Source of the DNA: Streptomyces sp. NBC_01498 | GTDB lineage: Bacteria; Actinomycetota; Actinomycetes; Streptomycetales; Streptomycetaceae | DNA length: 64,000 nt | NCBI RefSeq assembly: GCF_036327775.1 | Contig: NZ_CP109598.1 | Span: 6,274,001-6,338,000 of the forward strand | Direction: 5' to 3' | Part shown: piece after piece, positions 29,976-37,518 of the stretch | Position numbering within the stretch: the first letter of the stretch is position 1 | Layout: each line of letters opens with the position of its first letter | The notes under the pieces: generated by a model | Databases searched by the model: none | Seen by the model: only the letters and a program-made list of their open reading frames with translations | Told to the model about the DNA's origin: nothing | Made by a program: the position numbers and the translations under genes

Positions 29976-30824
29976 ATGCTGCGTATCGCCCTCCCCAACA
30001 AGGGTTCACTCTCCGGGGCGGCGTCGGCGATGCTCCATGAGGCCGGCTACCAGCAGCGCACGGAGTCCAAGGAACTCGTCCTGGTCGACCCCGAGAACGA
30101 GGTCGAGTTCTTCTACCTCCGCCCGCGCGACATCGCGCTCTACGTGAGCGCCGGCCGGCTCGACATCGGCATCACCGGACGCGACCTGCTGCTCGACTCC
30201 GGCGCGGGCGCCGAGGAGATCCTGCCGCTCGGCTTCGCCCGCTCCACCTTCCGCTTCGCCGCGAAGCCCGGCACCGCCGCCTCCGTCGCCGACTTCGCCG
30301 GGCTGACGATCGCCACCTCCTACGAGGGCATCGTCCTCAAGCACCTCGCCGACACCGGCGTGGACGCCTCCGTGGTCCACCTCGACGGCGCGGTGGAGAC
30401 CGCCGTCGAACTGGGCGTCGCGCAGGTCATCGCGGACGTGGTGGAGACCGGCACCTCCATGCGGAACGCCGGACTGGAGGTCATCGGCGAGCCGATCATG
30501 ACGTCCGAGGCGATCGTCATCCGCCGCAACGGCGCGGACACCGGGGACCCGAAGGTCCAGCAGTTCCTCCGCCGGCTCCAGGGCGTCCTGGTCGCCCGTA
30601 CGTACGTGATGATGGACTACGACTGCCGCGCCGAGCACCTGGAGCGCGCCGTCGACCTCACCCCCGGCCTGGAGTCGCCGACCGTGTCCCCGCTGCACAA
30701 CGAGGGCTGGGTCGCCGTCCGCGCCATGGTTCCGGCCCGCGAGGCGCAGCGGATCATGGACGACCTGTACGAGCTCGGTGCCCGCGCCATCCTCACCACG
30801 GCCATCCACGCCTGCCGCCTGTGA
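29976..30824 (+). CDS. hisG: ATP phosphoribosyltransferase (long form)
   Basis: First and feedback-controlled step of histidine synthesis, joining ATP and PRPP. The 282-residue length marks the long, hexameric form with a C-terminal PII-like regulatory domain that binds histidine; the short form needs HisZ. N-terminal LRIALPNKGSLSGAA and RPRDIALYVSAGRLDIGITG are typical. The PRPP-binding loop is IADVVETGTSMRNAGL (about residue 155). ATG 29976 has AAGGAAG 8 bp upstream. It forms a hisE-hisG unit, probably followed by the PH-like gene. Confidence 0.95.
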   Translation: MLRIALPNKGSLSGAASAMLHEAGYQQRTESKELVLVDPENEVEFFYLRPRDIALYVSAGRLDIGITGRDLLLDSGAGAEEILPLGFARSTFRFAAKPGTAASVADFAGLTIATSYEGIVLKHLADTGVDASVVHLDGAVETAVELGVAQVIADVVETGTSMRNAGLEVIGEPIMTSEAIVIRRNGADTGDPKVQQFLRRLQGVLVARTYVMMDYDCRAEHLERAVDLTPGLESPTVSPLHNEGWVAVRAMVPAREAQRIMDDLYELGARAILTTAIHACRL

Positions 30825-30882
30825 GGCGCCGCGGGGATTCACCGGACCCGAACGACCCGAACGACCGGAAAGACCCGATCCG

Positions 30883-31485
30883 ATGACCGTGCCGGCCGCG
30901 CAACCCGCGCCCTCCGACCCGCCCGCCCCGCTGCCCGTGACGTTCCGCCCGAACGGCACCCGGATCGTGCTGCTCTCCGTCGGTGTCGTCATGCTCGCCG
31001 TCATCACGGCCATGGCGGTGGCGCTGGAGAAGCTGAACGCGGGGGAGCGGGTCAGCTTCATCTTCGTCGGCCTGCTCTTCTTCGGTGTGCTCTGTCTGCT
31101 CAGCCGCCCGAAGGTCGTCGCCGACGACACGGGCGTCACCGTCGTCAACCTCACCCGGGTCCGGCGGCTGGAGTGGGCGGAGATCCTGCGCGTCAATCTG
31201 CGGGTCGGCGACCCGTGGGTCTTCCTCGATCTCAGCGACGGCACCAGCCTCCCGGTCCTCGGCATCCAGCCGGGCATAGCGCGCCGGAAAGCCGTACGCG
31301 ACGCGCGGGCACTGCGCGCCCTCGTGGCGTCGCGCGGCACGGGCGACGACACCGCCGCCGACAGGGCCCCCGACGCGGCCGGCGGCCCCGCCGCGCACAC
31401 CGGCACGGACACGCCCACGGACACCGGCAGGGACACGCGCAGGGAGACCGGCACCGGCACCGGGACGGACACCGGTCCCACGTGA
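30883..31485 (+). CDS. Membrane protein with PH-like domain
   Basis: A 200-residue protein with two hydrophobic segments at about residues 28-48 and 56-72 and then a compact beta-rich domain (about residues 75-150) of the bacterial PH/DUF2581 kind. The WAEILRVNLRVGDPWVFLDL region is its core. The final 45 residues are a low-complexity Thr-Gly-Asp tail with repeated TGTDT and TDTGRDT units. Such proteins are common after hisG in Streptomyces, and their role is unknown. ATG 30883 has GGAAAG at a long 12-bp spacing. No partner can be inferred beyond possible read-through from hisG. Confidence 0.75.
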   Translation: MTVPAAQPAPSDPPAPLPVTFRPNGTRIVLLSVGVVMLAVITAMAVALEKLNAGERVSFIFVGLLFFGVLCLLSRPKVVADDTGVTVVNLTRVRRLEWAEILRVNLRVGDPWVFLDLSDGTSLPVLGIQPGIARRKAVRDARALRALVASRGTGDDTAADRAPDAAGGPAAHTGTDTPTDTGRDTRRETGTGTGTDTGPT

Positions 31486-31488
31486 ACA

Positions 31489-31516
31489 TTGCGGTGCCGG
31501 TCCCAGTGGCTACTCT
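31489..31516 (+). promoter_or_regulatory. Candidate promoter for the CNNM gene pair
   Basis: TTGCGG (31489-31494), a 16-bp spacer and TACTCT (31511-31516), starting just after the stop codon of the PH-like gene. It would give a G+C-rich leader of about 145 nt before the first CNNM gene. Confidence 0.5.
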
Positions 31517-31641
31517 GGGGGCGGAGGCGCCGAGCGCGCCCCGCCCCGCGTCGAACGGCCGTGTGCACCGGCCTGCGGGGCATCCTGCGACCCGAGGAGT
31601 GATTCCCTCCAGCAATGGACGGATCATCCGGTAGTACCCGC

Positions 31642-31667
31642 GCCGCCGCCTTCGAAGAGGCGGCGGC
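31642..31667 (+). promoter_or_regulatory. Hairpin covering the ribosome binding site of the first CNNM gene
   Basis: GCCGCCGCC (31642-31650) pairs with GGCGGCGGC (31659-31667), directly touching the ATG at 31668. The Shine-Dalgarno sequence GAAGAGG (31655-31661) lies in the loop and the first bases of the 3' arm. When folded, this would hinder translation initiation, so opening of the hairpin could be a control point. Confidence 0.55.
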
Positions 31668-33128
31668 ATGACCATCCCCCTCCTGCTGCTCGGCGCGGCA
31701 TTCCTTCTCATCCTCGCCAACGGCTTCTTCGTGGCCGCCGAGTTCGGTCTCGTGACCGTCGACCGGCCGGACGCCGAACGCGCCGCCGCGGCCGGCGACC
31801 GCCGCGCCCGCGCCGTCGTCCGGGCCCTGCGCGAGCTGTCCTTCCAGCTCTCCGGAACCCAGCTCGGCATCACGATCACCTCCCTCGTCGTCGGCATGCT
31901 CGCCGAGCCCGCGCTCGCCCGGCTCCTCGACGGCCCGCTCACCGCCACCGGCCTCCCCGACGGCGCCGTGTCCGGTGTCGCCGTGGTGATCGGTGTCCTG
32001 GTCGCCTCCGCCGTACAGATGGTCATCGGCGAACTCGTGCCGAAGAACTGGGCGGTCTCCCGCCCGTTGCAGGTCGCGCGGTTCGTCGCCGGACCGCAGC
32101 ATCTGTTCGCCACCGTCCTGCGCCCGGTGATCACCCTGCTCAACGCGGTGGCCAACCGGCTGGTGCGGCTGTTCGGCGTCGAGCCGACCGACGAGCTGGC
32201 CTCCGCCCGTACCCCCGGCGAGCTGGTCTCGCTGGCCCGGCACTCCGCGCTGGCGGGCGCGCTCGAACAGGACACGGCGGACCTGTTCGTCCGCACCCTG
32301 TCCCTCGGCCACCTCACCACGCAGCACGTCATGACCCCACGGGTGAAGGTGATAGCCCTCCAGTCCGACGCCACGGTGGCCGACGTGCTCAATCTGACCC
32401 GGGCCACCGGCCTCTCCCGCTTCCCCGTCTACCGGGAGCGGATGGACGAGATCGTCGGCATGGCCCATCTCAAGGACGCGCTCGCCGTGCCCGCGCACGA
32501 GCGGCAGCGGGTGCCGGTCGGCCGGATCTCCGTACCGGCCCAGCTGGTGCCCGAGACACTGCCCGCGCAGCAGCTCCTGGAGCGGCTGCGCAACGAGCAG
32601 CCCATCGCCGTGGTGGTGGACGAGTACGGCGGCACGGCCGGGGTCGTCACCCTGGAGGACATCGTCGAGGAACTGGTCGGCGAGGTCCTGGACGAGCACG
32701 ACAGCGCGGGCGACGGGCGGCCCGAACTGGTCCCGGTCACCACCGACGACGGCCGCCCGACCTGGGACGCCGAGGGCAGCTGCCGCGTCCACACCCTCCA
32801 GCGGATAGGACTGGCGGTCCCCGACGGGCCGTACGAGACGGTGGCCGGCCTGGTCGCCGATCTGCTCGGCCGGATTCCCGCGCCGGGCGACCGCGCGGAC
32901 CTGCCCGGCTGGCGGCTCTCCGTCCGCCAGGTCGGGCGCTACCGGGCCGAACGCGTCCGGCTGGTCCGTACGGCGGGCGCCCCGCCCCCGGCTGCCGTGG
33001 CGGCACCCCCGCCCGCGCCGGTCCCGGCGTCGGCCCCCGCCCCGGCGGTGACACCGTCCCCGCCGGCGGCCTCCGCCCCGGTGTCGGCCCCGGCCTCCGC
33101 CCCCGCCCAGCCGGAGGCGGCCCGGTGA
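31668..33128 (+). CDS. CNNM/CorC-family transporter (hemolysin family), full-length
   Basis: A 486-residue membrane protein. The N-terminal DUF21/CNNM domain (residues 1-180) opens with LLLLGAAFLLILANGFFVAAEF and contains the signature IGELVPKNWAVSRP. A CBS pair follows (about residues 200-325, with HVMTPRVKVIALQ and VVVDEYGGTAGVVTLEDIVE). The CorC/HlyC domain occupies about residues 335-425, and the last 55 residues are Ala/Pro-rich. The family includes Mg2+ exporters; the hemolysin name is historical. It overlaps the next, shorter paralogue by 4 bp. The leader has a hairpin over the ribosome binding site. Confidence 0.9.
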   Translation: MTIPLLLLGAAFLLILANGFFVAAEFGLVTVDRPDAERAAAAGDRRARAVVRALRELSFQLSGTQLGITITSLVVGMLAEPALARLLDGPLTATGLPDGAVSGVAVVIGVLVASAVQMVIGELVPKNWAVSRPLQVARFVAGPQHLFATVLRPVITLLNAVANRLVRLFGVEPTDELASARTPGELVSLARHSALAGALEQDTADLFVRTLSLGHLTTQHVMTPRVKVIALQSDATVADVLNLTRATGLSRFPVYRERMDEIVGMAHLKDALAVPAHERQRVPVGRISVPAQLVPETLPAQQLLERLRNEQPIAVVVDEYGGTAGVVTLEDIVEELVGEVLDEHDSAGDGRPELVPVTTDDGRPTWDAEGSCRVHTLQRIGLAVPDGPYETVAGLVADLLGRIPAPGDRADLPGWRLSVRQVGRYRAERVRLVRTAGAPPPAAVAAPPPAPVPASAPAPAVTPSPPAASAPVSAPASAPAQPEAAR

Positions 33129-34234
33129 CCGTCCTCCAGCTTCTCTTCGCCGTCCTGCTCGTCCTCGCCAACGGTTTCTTCGTCGGGGCCGAGTTCGCGC
33201 TCGTCTCCGTACGCCGCAGCCAGATCGAACCGCTGGCCGCCCAGGGATCGGCACGCGCCCGCCAGGTGCTGCACGGTCTGGAGAACCTGCCGCAGATGAT
33301 GGCCGCCGCGCAGTTCGGCATCACCGTCTGCTCCCTGACCCTCGGCGCCGTCGCCGAGCCCACCGTCGCCCATCTCCTCGAACCGGTCTTCCACGCGGCC
33401 CATGTCCCCGACGGCCTCATCCACCCCCTGGGCTTCGTCATCGCCCTCGCCCTGGTGGTCTTCCTGCACCTCGTCATCGGCGAGATGGTCCCGAAGAACC
33501 TCGCCATGGCGGCCCCGGAACGGACCGCCGTCTGGCTCAGCCCCGGACTCGTCGGCTTCGCCCGGCTCTGCCGCCCCGTCACCGCCGCCCTCGGCGCCTG
33601 CGCCACGCTCGTCCTGCGGGCGTTCGGCGTCGAACCCAGGGACGAGGTGGAGGCCGCCTTCACCAGCGAACAGCTCAACCGGCTCGTGGAGGACTCCGGC
33701 CAGGCCGGGCTCCTCGAACCGGCCGAGCAGGAGCGGCTGGAGGACGCCCTGGAACTCGGCTCCCGCCCGGTCACCGACGTCCTGCTCACCCGCGCCGGAC
33801 TGGTGACGGTCACCCCCGCCGTCACCCCCCGGGAGATCGAGGAGCTGACGGTGCGCACCGGCTTCTCCCGCTTCCCCGTCTGCGCCGACAACGCCGGGGT
33901 GTTCATGGGGTACGTGCACGTCAAGGACGTCCTCGACCTGGAGGAGCGGGAGCGCGCCGTACCGCAGCGCGTCTGGCGGCCGATGACGACCCTGCGGGCC
34001 GAACTGCCCCTGGACGACACCCTCACCGTCATGCGCCGGGCGGCCACCCATCTCGCGCAGGTCGCCGACGCGTCCGGCCGGGTGCTTGGCCTGGTCGCGC
34101 TGGAGGACGTCCTGGAGATGCTCGTCGGCGAGGTACGGGACCCCTCCCACCGGCGGGCGACCCGGCCGGTGCCGCTGCGCACCGGAGGCACGGGCACTCC
34201 GCCCGACCTCTCGGACCAGGTTCTCGCCCGCTGA
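33125..34234 (+). CDS. CNNM/CorC-family transporter, short paralogue without the CorC domain
   Basis: A 369-residue paralogue of the preceding gene, starting at a GTG that overlaps its stop (GTGA). It has the DUF21 membrane domain (LLFAVLLVLANGFFVGAEFAL; IGEMVPKNLAMAAP) and a CBS pair (about residues 200-330, ending LGLVALEDVLEMLVGEV). It then ends with a short Arg/Pro tail and has no CorC/HlyC domain. Tandem long and short CNNM genes are common in Actinobacteria and may form a heteromer; that is inference. The next gene is on the opposite strand. Confidence 0.9.
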   Translation: MTVLQLLFAVLLVLANGFFVGAEFALVSVRRSQIEPLAAQGSARARQVLHGLENLPQMMAAAQFGITVCSLTLGAVAEPTVAHLLEPVFHAAHVPDGLIHPLGFVIALALVVFLHLVIGEMVPKNLAMAAPERTAVWLSPGLVGFARLCRPVTAALGACATLVLRAFGVEPRDEVEAAFTSEQLNRLVEDSGQAGLLEPAEQERLEDALELGSRPVTDVLLTRAGLVTVTPAVTPREIEELTVRTGFSRFPVCADNAGVFMGYVHVKDVLDLEERERAVPQRVWRPMTTLRAELPLDDTLTVMRRAATHLAQVADASGRVLGLVALEDVLEMLVGEVRDPSHRRATRPVPLRTGGTGTPPDLSDQVLAR

Positions 34235-34360
34235 CGGGGCCGGGTCCGTCGGGGGCCCGCGCGCAGGGACCCCCGGGTGCCGGACCACGACCGGTCCGGC
34301 ACCCGGGGACCCGCGCGCCCGGTCCGCGCCGCGCGCTGGCCGGGCCCCGACGCGTCCGTG

Positions 34361-36274
34361 TCAGAGCGCCGGCGGATCCCCGGCCCCGCGCCCCCGGTCC
34401 ACCGGACCCCGGCCCGACAGCACCTCGCCGTACGCCTGCATCAGGTCCGGCAGCCGCAGGGTGGACAGGTCCTCCCGTCCCGGTGTGCCGGCATAACCGG
34501 AGAGCCGCAGATCGCGGTAGGCGCAGCTCTTCTCGTACAGAGTGCGCAGGAAACGCCCGTTGCCCAGTTCGTCGATCCAGCCCTGGTCGATCACATGGCC
34601 GCTGATGCTGCTCAGTTCGTCCAGCGACTCCTCGTCCCACATGTCGTCGTTCTCGGCGGCCAGCACCTCGCCGATCGCGGTCAGTTCGAGCGGGCGGTAG
34701 CTGGGGAAGTCGATGCGCGTCGTGAAACGGGACGAGAGCCCGGGGTTGGTGGCGAGCAGCCGGTCCATGCCCTCCGGGTAGCCGGCCAGTATCACCACGA
34801 GATGGTTCCGGTTGTCCTCCGCGCGCTTCAGCAGCACCTGAAGGGCCTCGTCGCCGTACGCGTCCCCCTTGCTGTAACCGGAGTTGGCCAGGCTGTACGC
34901 CTCGTCCACGAACAGCACACCGCCGAGCGCCGAGTCGATCAGCTCGTTGGCCTTCACCGCGGTCTGGCCCAGGAACTCGCCCACCAGATCGGCCCGTTGG
35001 GCCTCCACCAGATGGTCGCCGCCCAGCAGCCCCAGCGCGTAGAAGACCCGCCCGAGGATGCGCGCGACGGTCGTCTTCCCGGTGCCCGAGGGACCGGAGA
35101 AGATGAAATGCCGCTTGGGCGGCTGCACGGGCAGCCCCTGACCTGCTCGTAACCGCGCCATGTTGAGCTGCGCGGACAACGCCTTGACCTGCCGTTTGAC
35201 CGGCTCCAGACCGACCATCCGCTCCAGCTCGGCGAGCGCCTCGGCCAGCAGGACCGGGTCCGTCGGCCGGTCGGGGAACTGCGGGGGAGCGGGCTGCGCC
35301 GGCACGCGCGCCTTCTCCCGGATGCCGTCCGCCCGGCCCCCGGGGTCCACCGGACCGCCGCCCGTCCCGAACGGCGACTGGCCCTCGGCGCCCGGCCGGG
35401 GATCGGGTCCCCCCGGGAACTCGCCGTCCGCCCCCACGTCCACCGTGTCCTGCCCGAACCCGGCCAGCGCGATCGACGCCAGACCGGCCGGGTCGTCCGC
35501 CCCGTCGTAGCCGTCCGAATCGGTGATCGCCGCCAGCCGGGCGGCGGTGTCCATGAAGGTGGGGTCGATACGGTGCACGGCCCGGTACAGCGGCAGGGCG
35601 GCGGCGCTCCGGCCGGTCCCCTCGTGCGCCCTCGCCAGCCAGTAACGCAGCTCCTTGCGCTGCGGCTGTTCGCTGCGGCACCGCATCAGTGACGTGGCGA
35701 GCAGTGGCTCCGCCTGCCCGTACATCTCCAGCCGCACCCGCGCCATGCCACCGAACAGACCGGCCTCGATACCCAGCAGCGGGTCGTTGACGAGGGATTC
35801 GGTGTGCCGCACCAACTGGTCCCAGTCCTTGACCAGATAGGCGCGGCAGGCGTGCAGGAAGCGCACGTGCGGGTCGGTGTCCACGGGCGGCAGCCCGGCC
35901 AGCGCCCGGTCCAGCTCGGGCACATGACGGCCGTCGAGCCAGTGCGAGGCGTGCGCGAGCAGCAGATCGCGCCGGCTCTCCAGCACCGGCTGCACCCACC
36001 AGCCCAGCCAGTACCAGGAGTTGAGGGTGCGGCGGTGCCGGGAGCGCTGCTCGCCGAAACGGTCCCGGTGCCGGTACATGTGCAGCAGCGCGGTCGTGGT
36101 GTCGACCCGTAGCGCGTGCAACCCGAGCCAGCCGTCGGCCATTTCGGGATCGAGCCGTACGGCCTCCCGGAACTCGTCCTCCGCCTGGGGGTACGCCCCC
36201 ATCGTGTAGGCGTCCACACCACGTACCCACGCGAGATCGGCCGGGGCCTGAGCGCCCTGCGTGCCGATGTCCAT
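34361..36274 (-). CDS. EccA-like AAA ATPase (type VII secretion family), orphan
   Basis: A 637-residue cytosolic protein. The N-terminal 280 residues are helical and TPR-like (for example YTMGAYPQAEDEFREAVRLD). After a Gly/Pro linker, the C-terminal half is an AAA domain of the CbxX/CfqX type with Walker A GPSGTGKT, Walker B LFVDEAYS and sensor region SSRFTTRIDFPSY. This layout matches EccA of ESX systems, where the ATPase helps release EsxA/B-type substrates. No eccB/C/D/E, mycosin or WXG100 gene is visible nearby. ATG 36274 has a GGGGGG site; GTG 36286 is possible. Confidence 0.85.
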   Translation of the reverse strand: MDIGTQGAQAPADLAWVRGVDAYTMGAYPQAEDEFREAVRLDPEMADGWLGLHALRVDTTTALLHMYRHRDRFGEQRSRHRRTLNSWYWLGWWVQPVLESRRDLLLAHASHWLDGRHVPELDRALAGLPPVDTDPHVRFLHACRAYLVKDWDQLVRHTESLVNDPLLGIEAGLFGGMARVRLEMYGQAEPLLATSLMRCRSEQPQRKELRYWLARAHEGTGRSAAALPLYRAVHRIDPTFMDTAARLAAITDSDGYDGADDPAGLASIALAGFGQDTVDVGADGEFPGGPDPRPGAEGQSPFGTGGGPVDPGGRADGIREKARVPAQPAPPQFPDRPTDPVLLAEALAELERMVGLEPVKRQVKALSAQLNMARLRAGQGLPVQPPKRHFIFSGPSGTGKTTVARILGRVFYALGLLGGDHLVEAQRADLVGEFLGQTAVKANELIDSALGGVLFVDEAYSLANSGYSKGDAYGDEALQVLLKRAEDNRNHLVVILAGYPEGMDRLLATNPGLSSRFTTRIDFPSYRPLELTAIGEVLAAENDDMWDEESLDELSSISGHVIDQGWIDELGNGRFLRTLYEKSCAYRDLRLSGYAGTPGREDLSTLRLPDLMQAYGEVLSGRGPVDRGRGAGDPPAL

Positions 36275-36636
36275 CCGGCCCCCCACAACATGACCCCGTG
36301 ATGTCCCGCCGGGCGGGCGCCCGTCGGCAGAGTGTGCTGAACCACCTTGTCGCTAACGGGAATTGACCCCCCGAGGGGCATCGTACCTGCGCATAGGGGG
36401 CGCGACTAAGGGCGCAGCCGTCGCACGCGCACCGGCGGTGACCCAGAGTGACAGTCGGGTGGGCGGCGGTGCGGGGGAGGGCGGGAGGAGGGCAGAACGA
36501 AGCCCCCGATCACGGGGGAACAACCGGGGGCCTCGCGTCTGGGGCGGCTCCGAAAAGCCGCACATTGAGAACGTAAGACCTGCCCCGCCTCTTGGTCAAG
36601 CGGAGTTGAGGCCCTTCGAGGCTGATTTCCGACTGC
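36275..36636. other. Gap between the uridine-kinase-like gene and the EccA-like gene
   Basis: About 360 bp between two minus-strand genes. Besides two hairpins (36502-36519 and GCGGCT/AGCCGC at 36544-36561), I see weak -10-like hexamers for the EccA-like gene but no convincing promoter, RNA gene or coding frame. The right part (36560-36640) is less G+C-rich than its surroundings. Confidence 0.4.
36502..36519 (-). terminator. Hairpin downstream of the uridine-kinase-like gene
   Basis: CCCCCG (36503-36508) pairs with CGGGGG (36513-36518) around an ATCA loop, and a second CCGGGGG at 36524-36530 offers an alternative partner. It lies about 120 bp beyond the stop codon of the minus-strand gene on its right. 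Confidence 0.55.
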
Positions 36637-37266
36637 TCAGTATGGAGTCGGCATCCCGTCACCGTAGGTGACAGGCCGGTCCGCCGGCGCGGTCGCGGCG
36701 GACCCCGGCTCCCAGAGGTAACCCCGCTGCCATTCACGCACCAGCACATCCGCGAACGGACGCGACGGATCTGCCGCGAAATGCCGGGTCTCCGCCTCGG
36801 TCCAGGTGTCCCAGAAGGCCGACAGGCCCGCCCCGTCGCGCGCGCGGCCCCGCCGCCACGACTCCTCGGCGCTCCGCTCCATCCACAGCAGCCTCGCCAG
36901 CCACGGCCGTACCGCCGCCCGGCCCGCGCCGACCCCCTCGATCAGGACGACCGGCGCGGGGGGCACGGGGCGGGGCGCGTGGAAGCGCCGCAGGGTCCAG
37001 TCGTACGGCGCGTACCGCGCGCCCGCGCCGCGCGCGAGCGGTTCGAGGACGCCGTCGGTGAGTCTGTCCGTCCAGTCGAAGAACGCGTCGTGGGAGGCCA
37101 GATCGTCCAGCCGCAGCACGGGCGCCCCGCCGAGCGCGGCGGCGAGCCGTGCGGCGAGGGTCGTCTTTCCCGAACCGGCGTGCCCGTCGACCGCGACCAG
37201 CCGGACGGGGCCGCAGGACGGCGGCAGCGCCCGCAGGGTCATGGCGGCTTCGATGAGAGCGTCCAT
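36637..37266 (-). CDS. Uridine-kinase-like P-loop protein
   Basis: A 209-residue P-loop kinase-fold protein with Walker A GHAGSGKT at residues 28-35, a following DDLASHDAFFDW segment (the substrate-binding aspartate region in uridine and panthothenate kinases) and VVLIEGVGAGR near residue 105 that resembles a Walker B strand. Such proteins are annotated as uridine kinase in Streptomyces, though the true substrate is not established. The start at 37266 is divergent from the C39 peptidase gene, and the 252-bp gap between them contains a DasR-like box. Confidence 0.78.
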   Translation of the reverse strand: MDALIEAAMTLRALPPSCGPVRLVAVDGHAGSGKTTLAARLAAALGGAPVLRLDDLASHDAFFDWTDRLTDGVLEPLARGAGARYAPYDWTLRRFHAPRPVPPAPVVLIEGVGAGRAAVRPWLARLLWMERSAEESWRRGRARDGAGLSAFWDTWTEAETRHFAADPSRPFADVLVREWQRGYLWEPGSAATAPADRPVTYGDGMPTPY

Positions 37267-37397
37267 CCGGTCACCCTACGCACGCCGGGGCCGGCACGGG
37301 CGCGAGTACCGCCGATGCCCGCGCCCGCCCGGCCACCAGGAAGGGGACAGGGGACAGGGGGACGGCGCCGCGAGGCCGCGGAACAGCGGGTCGCACC

Positions 37398-37413
37398 AGT
37401 GGTCGAGACCAAT
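37398..37413. promoter_or_regulatory. DasR-like box (dre) upstream of the C39 peptidase
   Basis: AGTGGTCGAGACCAAT matches 14 of 16 positions of the DasR responsive element AGTGGTCTAGACCACT as I recall it. It lies 106 bp before the C39 peptidase start and 132 bp before the divergent kinase. It overlaps the perfect palindrome ACCAATATTGGT (37408-37419). DasR is the GntR-family repressor of chitin and N-acetylglucosamine genes; binding here is inference. Confidence 0.5.
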
Positions 37414-37518
37414 ATTGGTGGCGATGACGCGGCACGAAGTGCTGGCAGAAGCCGGACCGGGCCCGCGATAGTGGGCGCACTCTGTCGTGCACCAGCCCAG
37501 TGACCCCGGGGGTCCCCC

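Noticed and set aside
30006..33254. A 1,082-codon open frame on the minus strand
   Set aside because: It is antisense to hisG, the PH-like gene and the first CNNM gene, all well supported. Long shadow frames are normal at this G+C content.
36275..36636. tRNA or other RNA gene
   Set aside because: Several hairpins are present but no cloverleaf, TTCRA loop or CCA-like end could be matched on either strand.
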